A DNA stretch of 64,000 nucleotides from Pseudoips prasinana (GCA_951640165.1 OX621257.1:7079201-7143200), one strand, 5' to 3'. Positions 52,550 through 62,635 are shown, counted from the stretch's first letter. The notes: a model not told the origin generated them from the sequence alone. Translations and numbers: made by a program.

Positions 52550-53640
52550 TACCTAATAAATAATTGTTTCAAAAATATGATTGGTAATTTGCTAAACCGG
52601 AAGGGGAAGACTTCGTCGAACATTCTCTGATCAAGTCGTAGATGTTCTCAAGTAAAGCTACGTCAGAAGTTCCCTTAAGAAGAATATAATGGCATTATAC
52701 GAGACAAAAGAGATGTGCAATGACCGTGACAAATGGAATATCACTGCCTACCCCTCAGAGAAACTGGCGTGAGTCTAAATATGTACCAATGTACCTATCT
52801 AATTGCCACTAAAATGTATGGTAAATTGTAAAACTCATCTTGGAGATTCAAAATAAATAATTTGTATAATAAATACACACGTATTTATTATACTAATTAT
52901 ATAATTTTATTCACCAAAATGTTCCAAATAATAAACGTAATAAATAGCTGTTAAAAATACGGTTATTAATTTCTTTTATACAAATAAGTTGTAATCAGAG
53001 TTTCTATATTAAAACTAAATCTATTTGTGCACACATATATTTAATATAAATATATGATTTATCCGATAATAATATATTATAAACTCAATTAAGTGTACAA
53101 GAAAGTTATAATTGAAAGAAAGAAAGAAATAAATAAATTGGTGATACTTATATCAAGAAATATACGTAAATGATAAAAGTTAAATCATTAAAATGTTAAA
53201 GTAAGTAGGTACGTATTCAATTTTATTTTTTGCTATAATTCTAAGTAATAATTGCAATTTTAATTCTCATTGTAAATATAAAAATATTTCATATTAACTT
53301 ACTTACTTAATTAACTTTATAAAGAAATTGTTAAAAACTTACCTTTTAATTTATAATATTTTCCAATATAAATAAGCTGCAGGCACCTTACTCGTTCGCA
53401 CGTGAATTATAAAATAGTTATTGATGCTATTATCAGTTTTTAAACTAATTTATTTCTAGGAATTCGCAATTTCTCACTGTAGTATGTCTGTTTATCACCA
53501 TTTACGAACTACCGTTCTACACGTACTCGTATTTAAATTGCAATGTTGCGCCATACAAAAATAATACAAACAATTTAAATTTTATTACCTTACAACACTA
53601 AAACTAAATAAAATTCTAAGTTTAAATTCAAATACCGCGT
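52550..53640. other. AT-rich stretch without recognised genes
   Basis: Very AT-rich. On the minus strand a donor AAAAGGTAAGTTT occurs near 53340 downstream of a TATA-like TTTATAATTCACGTG. This could be a non-coding exon of an unseen minus transcript, but there is no partner acceptor. Confidence 0.3.
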
Positions 53641-53900
53641 TCGGCGTACGAGTATCGACTCCACGTTCTTTTTTGGCCCGAACAGAGACCTAAATGTTAT
53701 CTCTTTCTTTAGTATAGCCGTGTTTCTTTCTAACGCCGAGTGCATTCGTCCTTGACTCTGAACTCACGGTACCACAAGAAAGATGTACCGTTTCTATTTC
53801 TTGTCACTGTCTGTGGCATCAAAGAAAGTGCGTACATGAGAGGGACAGAAGTATAATTACCAGTTAGGTGTGAAATCTGGCTGTCAATGACCGCAAAGGA
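53640..53900. other. Higher-complexity island of unknown role
   Basis: CGTTCGGCGTACGAGTATCG, TGGCCCGAACAGAGACC and TGTCTGTGGCATCAAAG. No match to repeats in the window and no supported frame. A regulatory region or a single-copy mobile element are both possible. Confidence 0.25.
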
Positions 53901-54639
53901 TCAAAATAAGAAATAATTTTAGGACTGTTATGTTTTTTACTGTTATGAACTTATGATAGTCCTTTGACCTTTTTTAATGGTATTTTCCGATACTTTAGTA
54001 TATATTCTGAGAATATGGAAATCTTTTCATAATTTTAAGTGTCTATATTGAACGTAGAATTTCTGTTTACATATACTTACCTACTTAGATATTAGGAGAT
54101 CCGAAAATAAGTTGACATACTTATAGAAATTATAAATAACTTTCAAATCAAATCTTAATTTGCTCCAAATGGTAGGTATATAAAGTTTTAATTAACAGAT
54201 TATAGTTAACAGATTAACAGACATATTCTGAGGGTCGTGCAAATTTATGGTCGTGAAACTAAAATCTATTTAATTAGGTACATTATTATTTTACCTTATG
54301 ATCTAACTTGGTATTCCTTAATGGTATAAACACATTTCTCTGTGCAGAGACTGAACAAACTCTAAATTGGGGTACTTAATGACTTTTTTATATTTATGGG
54401 AAGGTTATTATTTATGTGTGGGGTAGCCAATGAAAATATTTAGGAGGTATATTTACCGTCTTCAAGACAAAAAAAAGGTTATCAATTCCACCATGTTTTT
54501 TTTCTAAGCGTTTTTTTTATTTTATTTTTTATATTCGCAAGGTAATGCTCTTGGATTGGTTTAATTTTCATTTGTATCTACATAGTAGTAGTGTAACAGT
54601 GTAAATCGGTAGTTATGAAGGAAATTTTACGTTGTTTAC

Positions 54640-54925
54640 AATGATTTTAAAACGGTTACTATGCTTGCTTATCGTATGGGCAGTGGTTACCCTGGTGTCA
54701 GAGTTCTTCAAGCCGCCCAGTAGGCCTCTGACATGGCTTAACGACTGTTGCCTAATGGCTACAACCGGGACCGACGGCTTAACGTGGCCTCCGAAGCACG
54801 GAGACGCTCACAATTTAAACCACTTTGCGGTCACCCATCTATGGACTGACCGCGAGCCTAGTTGCTTAACCTCGCCAATCACATACGGACCGGTGAGAGC
54901 ATCTGGCTATGAGCGCTTCAACGGT
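54640..54925 (-). repeat. 5S-SINE, copy 3, reverse
   Basis: TTATCGTATGGGCAGTGGTT, CTGGTGTCAGAGTTCTTCA, CGGTCACCCATCTATGG, CTGACCGCGAGCCTAGTTGC and TTAACCTCGCCAATCAC. The open frame through it is an artefact. Confidence 0.8.
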
Positions 54926-54961
54926 TAAAATTTCTTTTTAATTAACGGTTACTATAAGTTT

Positions 54962-55075
54962 TACATACATACATAAGTACATAGACTCACGCCTGTTTCC
55001 CAGAAGGGTAGGCAGAGACAACGGATTTCCATTTGTCCCGATCTTTGCACACCTGTTTTGCCTCGTTTACTGTCA
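54962..55075. repeat. Dispersed repeat as at 34253
   Basis: ACTCACGCCTGTTTCCCAGA, GGCAGAGACAACGGATTTCC and GATCTTTGCACACCTG. Confidence 0.6.
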
Positions 55076-55079
55076 TTAT

Positions 55080-55835
55080 ATTCTTCATACATGCTCGCCG
55101 GTTTAGGGTAGGTACTTCTAAAAATACCACCGGTTATTATTTTTTTTCTAATACTTATGTTATAATTTTATATTTAAATTTCAACATAATTTGTATGGGC
55201 CTATTTGGAATGCATATTGCATAGCTTATCGAATAAAAAATAATTACGAAAGTCACTTTAAAACAACGGGGATAAAAATAATCCATTAGGATGCACAAGC
55301 TTCTTCCTCTTTAGACAATTACGTAAACATCTGCTTTCTGTAAATTGAATTTTCTTTTTAATTCCTTTAACAGTAGGATGGCTTTGACGCAGGGACTGAC
55401 ATTCCTTTAATTGTAACTTTTTGTTGTCTCTAAGCAAGTTCTATACACAATCTGTACAAATAAAAAATGTCTGTAAAGTCAAAATAGCAGATTTTTAACT
55501 AAATGTCATTGACCTATATTTATTCTACACATATAAGTCTATGCTAAATGTAGAATTTTGGCGCCATCACGGAAAAGACGCATCGAGGCGCGGCTATGTT
55601 TCATTTTCGCAAACTGGTCTAAATTTGAGTTTTTATGTGTAAACATGGTGGATTTTTAGACATAACATCTTTGACAACGTACACAAGTGGGGGAAAGTGC
55701 GGTATTGCCGTGAATTGTGATTTTCTGTGTTGAAATGAAAACTCCATAGAAATCTCTAGTAAAGTCTCCACTGCGTTACTGGGATAGGACTATGACTTGA
55801 CTGTGACGGACTTGACTTGTTTTTTGACTGACTGA
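55080..55835. other. No gene or repeat recognised
   Basis: Mostly unique AT-rich sequence. A 63-codon frame at 55033 has no support. Confidence 0.35.
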
Positions 55836-55837
55836 CT

Positions 55838-56066
55838 TTGAAAACTGACTTTAACATTAATAATTTTAATGTTGTGTTTCTGCGTGTGAGTTAGGTCGCC
55901 AAAGCTCATTGGGGTGGGGGGAAGGGCCAGCATCACTTGATTGCTGACTCTTAAAGGCCGGCAACGCACTCGCGACTCCTCTGGTGTTGTGAGTGTCCAT
56001 GGGCCTTGGTGATCACTTACCATCAGGTGACCCACTTGTTCGTTTGTCGCCCACTGATATAAATAA
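55838..56066 (-). repeat. H-repeat, reverse copy
   Basis: GTTAGGTCGCCAAAGCTC, GACTCTTAAAGGCCGGCAAC, GTGTTGTGAGTGTCCATGG, CACTTACCATCAGGTGACCC and TTTGTCGCCCACTGATAT. Confidence 0.75.
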
Positions 56067-56069
56067 AAA

Positions 56070-56460
56070 AACCGGCCAAGTGCGAGTCGGACTCATTTTA
56101 CCACTTTGGAAGTGCCTCTCGCGCAAACTATTCAGTTTAGAAAATAATGATTTTAGAAACCTCAATATCATTTTTGAAGACCTATCCATAGATATCCCAC
56201 AAGTATGGGTCGATGAAAAATTTATTTTTGAGTTTCAGTTCTATGTATGGGGAACCCCCAAAATGTTTGTTCTTTTTTTATTTTTGTGTGAAAATCTTAA
56301 TGCGGTTCACACAATACATCTACTTACCAAGTTTCAACTGTATAGCTCTTATAGTTACGGAAAAAAGTGGCTGTGACATACGGACGGACAGACAGACAGA
56401 CATGACGAATCTATAAGGGTTCCGTTTTTTGCCATTTGGCTAGGGAACCCTAAAAAGAAA
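56070..56460 (+). repeat. Dispersed repeat (CCGGCCAAG family), nearly complete
   Basis: ACCGGCCAAGTGCGAGTCGG, TATGGGGAACCCCCAAAATG, CGGACAGACAGACAGACATG, TATAAGGGTTCCG and TTTGGCTAGGGAACCCTAAA. A family commonly seen in insect genomes; class uncertain. Confidence 0.65.
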
Positions 56461-56719
56461 TTCAAAGTACGAGTAGTTTCGTACAACATCTTAATCAGGT
56501 TCCAGGAGCCGTCTCCGATTTCTGACGTATACGACGCACAAAACCAAGTTAATGTTTCGTTTGACTGTTCAGTCGATGTAAGCCATTCAGATCTGTAGAC
56601 CATGCCTTGATGGCATGGGTTAATGGGTTTTGTTTTATTTTATTTTGAGACGTTTTAGCTGTGGCATTGTATCTAGTCAACTATATAGGTATATCCTCAG
56701 AAAAACCGTCGTGGTATCG

Positions 56720-57115
56720 TATTTTTTTTAACCCTGCCGTGCAGTACATGACGTGGCAGCTACTGAGAAATACTGCCAGAAAATTCAATAGGAATCCTTT
56801 TTTAAAATAAATGTTCCTTAGGATGAATTAGATATTTTTCATGTAAGAGCGACTCAATACTTTTGTCACTTAAATATACAGAATTTTTATATGCCCTGCT
56901 ACACAATTTGTCTTTAATAATACCTTTGAACTAATTTGTAGACATTACTCTAATACCACTGCAAAATTTGTTATAAAATCTTATACATTTCCCTATAAAA
57001 GAGTTACTCATTTTATGGAGATACAGTATATAACATAAGATCATGCTTATATCTAGCTTATTTATGTTATGTGTATCGCACCTTTAACAGAAGGAATCTC
57101 TATCTTTATACACAT
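56720..57115 (-). mobile_element. Jockey-like LINE 3' end
   Basis: AACCCTGCCGTGCAGTACAT, ACTGCCAGAAAATTC, then on the minus strand a decayed FYNKF...VMSTN-type C terminus. Same family as 33430. Confidence 0.7.
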
Positions 57116-57124
57116 ATAATAATA

Positions 57125-57372
57125 ATAATATCCAGGGACAATGTCACACAGATCATCCTAGCCCCAAACTAAGCAATGCTTGTACTATGGGTACCAGGCG
57201 ACGATATACATACTTATATAGATAGAAAAATACTTAAATACATAGAAAACATCCATGCCTCAGAAACAAATATTCGTGCTCATCACACAAATATTTGCAC
57301 TTACCGGGATTCGAACCCAGGACCACCAGCTTCGTAGGCAGGAGCACTACCTACTAAGCTACGGTGACCGTC
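57125..57372 (-). repeat. SINE-C, full-length reverse copy
   Basis: CACACAGATCATCCTAGCCC, ATTCGTGCTCATCACAC, CCGGGATTCGAACCCAGGAC and CTTCGTAGGCAGGAGCACTA. Confidence 0.85.
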
Positions 57373-57439
57373 AAAGGTAGTAAGTTTTCATACCTCTTTG
57401 AACTTTTCTATTAGAGACACTCTCGGGCCAAGATTATAT

Positions 57440-57670
57440 ATAATATCTCTTACAACGCTTAACCCAGAGGCCGTTGGTTCGATTCGATCCCAACCCAGGA
57501 CAAAACTTAGTGTCATGACCAAGTTTATTTGTTCTGTGTCGGTGTAAATTGTACGTACTTAGAAATATATAAGAATATAATTTATCAGTTGACTAGTTGC
57601 TATATACAGGCTGTACAGTCTCGGCCTAGTCTTGGATTAGATGGCAGTGTGTTTGTTGTGCCAAGATAAT
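57440..57670 (+). repeat. SINE-D, drifted copy
   Basis: GAGGCCGTTGGTTCGATTCG, GTCATGACCAAGTTTATTTG, GTGTCGGTGTAAATTG and TTGGATTAGATGGCAGTGTG. Confidence 0.6.
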
Positions 57671-57757
57671 TTATTAAGTCGAGAAAAATAGGGTTATGCA
57701 TACCTTACTCCACTGCTATATAATCTATACCAAACCATAATTGTTACCATTTCCCCC

Positions 57758-57766
57758 TATAAAAAG
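57758..57766 (+). promoter_or_regulatory. TATA box of the lysine-rich secreted-protein gene
   Basis: TATAAAAAG after a C run stands 106 bases before the start codon, leaving room for a 5' UTR of about 75 bases. No other strong TATA is close. Confidence 0.5.
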
Positions 57767-57871
57767 AAACTTAAACAAGAAACGCACAATACCGTAAATC
57801 AAAACACATATTGGCTAGTTCTTATTAGGCTATTGTTAAGGCTGGTCGGTTTGATCTCTCGGATACATAAT

Positions 57872-57937
57872 ATGAATTTGACTTTTTTGACATGTCAGAC
57901 ACTATTGTTAGCGTTGCTGTTAGTAGATTTAAAGGAG
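57872..57937 (+). CDS. Lysine-rich protein gene, exon 1 (signal peptide, residues 1-22)
   Basis: The first ATG after the TATA box gives MNLTFLTCQTLLLALLLVDL before the consensus donor GAG|GTAAGT. The hydrophobic core at residues 10-18 fits a signal peptide. Confidence 0.6.
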
Positions 57938-60900
57938 GTAAGTCAAATTATTTGCTACTAGCTGTGCCCGCGACTTCGTCCACGTGTTAATTAGTTTATT
58001 TCGTTTTTTTTTTGTTATTTAGTAAAATAAAATACTTTTTCTAAAATAAAAGTAGGCTAAGTTACTCCTTATTACATCAGCTACCTGCCAATAAAAGTCC
58101 CGTCAAAATCGGTCCAGCCGTTTCAGAGATTAGCCGGAACAAACAGATAGACAGACAGACAAAAATGGTAATAAATGTTATTTTGGTGTATGTACCGTAT
58201 ATATATTAATATTTATGTAGTAAAAACCGGTTATTTCAATATTACAAACAGACACTCCAATTTTATTTATTTGTATAGATGTGTGTGTGACGGCAAAGAA
58301 TAGCACCACCCTTTCTCATCCCTTGGAGGATGTAGTAGTCGTTTGGAGGGGAAATCTCCCATAGAACGGGCAGCAGCGTATCTCGGTGTACCTACTATAA
58401 CCATCGTACTGCGATCGCCAACCCGACAGCCAAGCGTGGCGATTATGGCATATCCCTCCAAATAATTTAATGGACAAATCCAGTAGTGAACGTTATTAGG
58501 TTGACATGATGAAGTCAATTTGATAAGTATTTAAATAATCATTATATAACGGTAGTGAAGAATATTAAGATGACGTTCAATCCTCTCCCCACCCGGGACA
58601 AATCTTTGTGTGATGAGCACGATTATTAGTTCTGTGTCTGGGTGTATTTTATCTATAATATGTATCTGTTGCCTCACTATGGGCCTTATCAGGCGGCTCA
58701 AGTTCACCCAAAGAGCAATGGAAAGGGCTATACTTGGAGTTTCCCTGCGATATCGAATCAGAAATGCTGAGATCCGCAGACGTACCAAAGTAGCCGACAT
58801 AGCCCAAAGAATTGCCAAACTGAAGTGGCAGTGGGCAGGGCACATATCTCGTAGAACTGACGGCCGATGGGGCAGAAAGGTTCTCGAGTGGGGACCACAA
58901 ACCGGAAGACGCAGCGTGGGCAGGCCTCCTACACGGTGGACCGACGATCTTGTGCGGGTCACGGGAAGCCGCTGGATGCGGGCAGCGCAGGACCGGCTAT
59001 TGTGGAGATCCTTGGGGGTGGCCTTTGTCCAGCAGTGGACGTCTTTCGGCTGATATGATGATGTATCTGTTTAGAATATATAATTATGTTTATTAGGTAT
59101 CTGGTTGTGATCGTACAGGCTCTGCTTAGTTTGGGATCAGATGGTACTGTGTTATTTGTACCCGAATAAACACTAATATTTATTTATTAAGCTATTTCAA
59201 AGCAAATAGTTAAATTGGTGGTATTATCTGATATCAGAACGGAAACTTTTAGTTACTTAATAATATTATTGATTAAAAGTTTCCCCTAATACTATTACAC
59301 TATCACTATCGAATATCTCAGCGGAAACTTTTAGTTAATAATATTATTAAATGAAAGTTCCCGCTAATATTAATACACTATCACTATCGAATATCTGAAC
59401 GGAAACTTTTAGTTAATATCTAATATATATTTACTGTGGACTATACGAAACTCTACCAAGCAATATAAAAATCTTTACCTAATGATAAAGAAGTCACTTA
59501 TGAGCAGCTTGAGGCGAAAATAGATGCGGCTGTTAAACAAGCTATAGTAGTCAAAACAAAAATACATAACCCACCTCGGTCTCACTGGATCAACAAAGAA
59601 ATTATCATGGCAATCGAACAGAGAAATGTATTATGGTCTTCGTATCTGAAGTCACCACCAGATGAAGGGAAAATTTAAGAACTACGTCATTTAAGAAATC
59701 AAGTCCGCGACAAAATTTTTACTACAAAAAGTGCATCTTATTATGAATCATTTTTGAAAAAGTTATTTATAATAGTCTAGACAATTACTTAACATCACAA
59801 TTACTTACATTATATTTATCCCTAAACAATATGGCTTTCGCCCAAAGTCCAATACGCTTTCAGCCTGCTTTGTTTTAATAAATAATCTTAAAAGTAACAT
59901 TGACAATAGGCCTAAAGAGCTATAGGCCTAAAGAGAGACAAATAGCCTAAATAGCTCTCGGAGCTTTTATTGATCTGAAAAAAGCATTCGATACAATTAG
60001 TCACAATTTGCTACTTAATAAACTGTACTATTCAGGAATCAGGGGAGTCGCTCTGAATCTTTTACAATCATATCTCTCTAACAGATCTCAAATTGTCAAA
60101 ATCTTAGACACTCAAAGTACATCACAACCAATCACATATGGGGTGCCTCAGAGCTCAATCCTAGGGTCACTTTTATTTCTAATTTATATTAACAACAATA
60201 AAGAACTGGGTCTTTCGGGAGATGTCACTTTGTACGCTGATGATACTTCCCTCTTCTACTTTGGGAATGATATTAACAGAATCATGAGAGAGGCTCAAGA
60301 CGATCTAGATATTTTATCTACTTGGTTCAATTACAATTTACTTACTATAAATGTAGCCAAGACAAACTACATGATTTTGTGCCCAAAAAATAAAAAAAAT
60401 ACCTGACCATCATCAATTATGCATTGGTACTACACCGATCTCAAAAGTAGACTCGGAATCTCGAATATCTGGGCGCAAACTTAGTCAAGTACTAATATTA
60501 TAAACTAAAAGTTTCCGCTTATACTAATACACTCACTATCGAATATCTGAGCGCAAATTTTTCTTTAATAATATTATAAACTAAGAGTTTCCGCTAATAC
60601 TAATACACAATGACCATTAAATATTTAAGCGGAATGTTGAATTATGTTGTAACCTTTTACAGGTGGAAGCCGAACAACATTCAGCTGGTGATTGGTTTGG
60701 ATCTGGATTACAGGTAGTTATACGAATGTAAATGTATTTGTAATATGTAATCTTAATAATGTTGGTTGCTGTGTTGACGGCGGCGAATATCAGAATATAG
60801 TCACCCCATTTCAACCCGTGGCGGGCTTAGAAGTCGACCCGAGGGAATATCTACCAGAGGAAGGGCAGCAGCTTCTTTCGCAGTACTATGACCATCATAC

Positions 60901-62635
60901 TGCAATCGGCAACCCGTCAGCCAAGCGTAGCGATAATAGAAGAGGGGATACCTATTCCATTATCGCTACGCTTGGCTGACGGGTTGCCGAATCCAAAATG
61001 ATTCTTGGCGAGACTTTTGCCAGCAGTGGACTTCTTACAGCTATTATGATGAACGAGTTTAAAAGGCTATTAAAATAGTGAGTTGAAACGTAAACTGTAC
61101 ATATCGGGCCAAAACACGTGTTATTCTGGAAAGCTCAGTAAAAATCACTCTTTTTAGAGCCTATTGCTCCTCATTCTACACGTGCTCTTTGTGGCCTAAA
61201 TATACTCAAAAATCTTATAAAGCTCTTCGTTTCCAATACAACAACGCGTTAAGGGTGCTGTTTGGTCTACCACGATTCTGTAGCGCATTGGGCATGTTTG
61301 CTGAAGCCACAGTGGACTGTTTCTACGCCACAATGCGCAAACGGTGTGCATCCCTGATGAGGGATTCGTGGCCACTCGGACAGCATTCTGGCCATGATCG
61401 CAGGCAGATTTGACTGCCTATAGATGAATCACTGCCGCGCTCTTTCTCACGGAATGGGGCATCAGTGATTCATGTATTCCACTAAACAAAATCTTAGCGA
61501 TATTTTTACTAACATAGTATAAGTCTTATGTATTACTAACAATTTTGAGTCTTTGGTTACTTTAATAAATAACTTTATTAAAAGTCAGCCCATATTTTAG
61601 AATTAACATTGGGCAGAGTCACACCCCGTGCCTCGGAGACCACGTAAATTAGTCGGTCTTGTACTTGAATTCTCTAAAATCATGTCGGCAAGGGCGTTAT
61701 AACACTTGCGCGCACATATTATGTGCATTTCCCATGCATATGTGTAGTCCATGTTAAAACTAGGAACAAATAGGACTAAAATTCACATTTCACAATTTAA
61801 AGATTTATTCTATTTGGATCATTTTCTCAAGTCATCATCATATCAGCCGAAAGCCTTTATTGCTGGCCAAAGGCCTCCCCCAAAGGCCCAAAATTTTGGG
61901 AGCCATATCGCCACGCTTGGCAGATGTGATGGTGATTGTAGTAAGATGGCATTCAGACAAACGCTTCTACATTCACTGGAATAGATTCTCTTGTGATTGC
62001 CAATGCATCTGGTAAGTATTCCCCCATTCTCCAGAGGCTCGTATCCTGTGGATGTCATTTGGGTGAGGTGATGCTGTAGCTTCAAATAACTTACTTATCG
62101 TATGGCCAGTGGTTACCCTGGTGTCAGAGTTGATCAAGCAGCCTAGCAGGCCTCTGACATGGCTTAACGACTGTTGCCTATTGACTACAACCAGACCGAC
62201 AGCTTTACGTGCACTCCGAAGCATGGAGACGCTTACAAATTGAACCACTTCAGCGGTCACCCATCTATGGACTGACCGCGAGCATAGTTGCTTAACCTTG
62301 CCAATCACAACACTATAACTGAGTTGTGGAATAATCTTCGAAATATTTTTCAGGATGTGCTAAGATCAGAGTACAGACTAAAAAGAATGGAACAGGAGGA
62401 GCTAGTTCCTATTAAGAAGAAGAAATACAAAAAGCACAAGAAGAAACACAAGGCTATATCTGATACTAACGATGAAGAAGATGTAGAGAAGGGTACCAGA
62501 AGATATAAGAAGCGACGTCTAAAAAAGCCTTCCAAGAAAACGTTTGTTAAGTCCGATGGTAACATCACATCTAACGAAAGTATAAAAAAAGGAAAACCAG
62601 TAGACATAATTGTGCATATTAAAATGACTGAGTGA
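57872..62635 (+). CDS. Predicted lysine-rich secreted protein, three exons, 132 residues
   Basis: Exons 57872-57937, 60663-60713 and 62354-62635 join in frame at two phase-0 introns (GAG|GTAAGT, TTTTACAG|GTG, CAG|GTAGTT, TTTTTCAG|GAT). The product starts with a signal peptide: MNLTFLTCQT, a Leu-rich core, and probable cleavage after VEA (25). The mature part is EQHSAGDWFGSGLQ, an acidic/basic linker, a block of Lys and His (59-72), an acidic patch (DEEDVE), RRYKKRR and two possible N-glycosylation sites (109, 113). The last exon has 23 Lys and 7 Arg in 93 residues; the only cysteine is in the signal peptide. I do not recognise the family. The KKRR run could be a cleavage or polyanion-binding site. 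Introns are filled by SINEs, LINEs and an HLE. A further small exon cannot be excluded. Confidence 0.6.
57958..58281 (+). mobile_element. HLE variant (as 10261), 20 bases after exon 1
   Basis: CTAGCTGTGCCCGCGACTTC, AATCGGTCCAGCCGTTTCAG, TTTTGGTGTATGTACCG and CAGACACTCCAATTTTATTT, ending TGTATAGAT. Confidence 0.8.
58285..58515 (+). repeat. ATG-tail element
   Basis: TGTGACGGCAAAGAATAGC, CGTACTGCGATCGCCAAC, CCAAGCGTGGCGATTATGGC and CATATCCCTCCAAATAATT, ending GACATGATGAAG. Confidence 0.75.
58577..59165 (+). repeat. SINE-D interrupted by an RTE-like LINE
   Basis: GATTCAATCC-type head and CCCACCCGGGACAAATCTTT, TGTGATGAGCACG up to 58670. After the LINE the SINE resumes at 59072 (AGAATATATAATTATGTTTA) with CTCTGCTTAGTTTGGGATCA. 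Confidence 0.75.
58671..59062 (+). mobile_element. RTE-like LINE, 5'-truncated, with 9-11 base target duplication
   Basis: About 125 codons still open: RRLKFTQRAMERAILGVS, EIRRRTKVADIAQR, KWQWAGHISRRTDGRWGRK, GRRSVGRPPTRWTDDL and [18 protein letters not shown], then (ATG)n. GTATCTGTT stands at 58662-58670 and 59063-59071. It lies in intron 1 of the lysine-rich gene. It is the best-preserved copy in the window. Confidence 0.88.
59241..59425. repeat. Palindromic minisatellite, left block
   Basis: CGGAAACTTTTAGTTA, AATAATATTATT, AAGTTTCCCCTAATAC or AAGTTCCCGCTAATAT, and TACACTATCACTATCGAATA repeat about every 80-90 bases. Each unit is itself a hairpin. It continues at 60466 after a LINE. Confidence 0.75.
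59430..60465 (+). mobile_element. Jockey-like LINE, internally deleted, with YADD reverse-transcriptase core
   Basis: 59480-59770 reads the segment after the endonuclease (YEQLEAKIDAAVKQAI, HWINKEIIMAIEQRN). After an internal deletion, 59830-60400 reads QYGFRPKSNTLSACF, LIDLKKAFDTISHNLL, GVPQSSILGSLLFLIYIN, VTLYADDTSLFYF and TWFNYNLLTINVAKTNYM. YADD is the catalytic motif. It ends inside the polymerase at a stop near 60404 and has split a palindromic minisatellite. Confidence 0.85.
60466..60640. repeat. Palindromic minisatellite, right block
   Basis: GAATATCTGGGCGCAAACTT, TATTATAAACTAAAAGTTTC, CGCTTATACTAATACACTC and ATTATAAACTAAGAGTTTCC. It ends about 23 bases before the second exon of the lysine-rich gene. 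Confidence 0.75.
60663..60713 (+). CDS. Lysine-rich protein gene, exon 2 (residues 23-39)
   Basis: The acceptor TAACCTTTTACAG opens VEAEQHSAGDWFGSGLQ; the donor CAG|GTAGTT follows. 51 bases, phase 0 at both ends. It supplies the likely signal-peptidase site. Confidence 0.55.
60795..61050 (+). repeat. ATG-tail element with internal hairpin
   Basis: CACCCCATTTCAACCCGTGG, TCGACCCGAGGGAATATCTA, CATACTGCAATCGGCAACCC and GCCAGCAGTGGACTTCTTAC. A perfect 31-bp inverted repeat replaces the usual sequence after CGATAAT. Confidence 0.75.
60906..60990. repeat. Perfect 31-bp hairpin, 23-base loop
   Basis: TCGGCAACCCGTCAGCCAAG begins the left arm and its exact complement ends the right arm. Other copies of this family have only the left arm. 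Confidence 0.9.
61080..61580 (+). mobile_element. LINE reverse-transcriptase C terminus, third family
   Basis: Reads LFRAYCSSFYTCSLWPKYT, YKALRFQYNNALRVLFGLP, FCSALGMFAEATVDCFYA and MRKRCASLMR, then stops, and a 3' part with AATTTTGAGTCTTTGGTTAC. In intron 2 of the lysine-rich gene, sense orientation. Confidence 0.75.
61825..61985 (-). repeat. ATG-tail element, reverse, shortened
   Basis: TCATCATCATATCAGCCGAA, GCTGGCCAAAGGCCTCCCCC, CATATCGCCACGCTTGGCAG and CAGACAAACGCTTC. It carries the RTE-like version of the tail, linking the two families. Confidence 0.65.
62095..62312 (-). repeat. 5S-SINE, copy 4, reverse, next to exon 3
   Basis: TATCGTATGGCCAGTGGTTA, GGTGTCAGAGTTGATCAAGC, GCGGTCACCCATCTATGG, CTGACCGCGAGCATAGTTGC and TTAACCTTGCCAATCACAAC. 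It ends about 41 bases before the exon-3 acceptor of the lysine-rich gene. Confidence 0.8.
62354..62635 (+). CDS. Lysine-rich protein gene, exon 3 (residues 40-132 and stop)
   Basis: The acceptor ATATTTTTCAG opens DVLRSEYRLKRMEQEEL. The exon holds the Lys/His block, RRYKKRRLKKPSKK and the ending IIVHIKMTE followed by TGA. Upstream in-frame codons belong to the 5S-SINE and are not thought to be translated. Confidence 0.62.
   Translation, partial: DVLRSEYRLKRMEQEELVPIKKKKYKKHKKKHKAISDTNDEEDVEKGTRRYKKRRLKKPSKKTFVKSDGNITSNESIKKGKPVDIIVHIKMTE

Noticed and set aside
53300..53420. Distant first exon of the minus-strand secreted-protein gene
   Set aside because: A donor and a TATA-like box exist, but the intron would be about 37 kb, and a nearer candidate donor lies at 16634.
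54632..54928. 98-codon plus-strand frame with a signal-peptide-like start
   Set aside because: The frame lies almost entirely in a reversed 5S-SINE copy; its counterparts at 62095 and 24296 do not keep the frame.
58610..59053. 147-codon frame as a host gene
   Set aside because: It begins in a SINE and continues into the RTE-like polymerase end; the only real protein similarity is to the retrotransposon.
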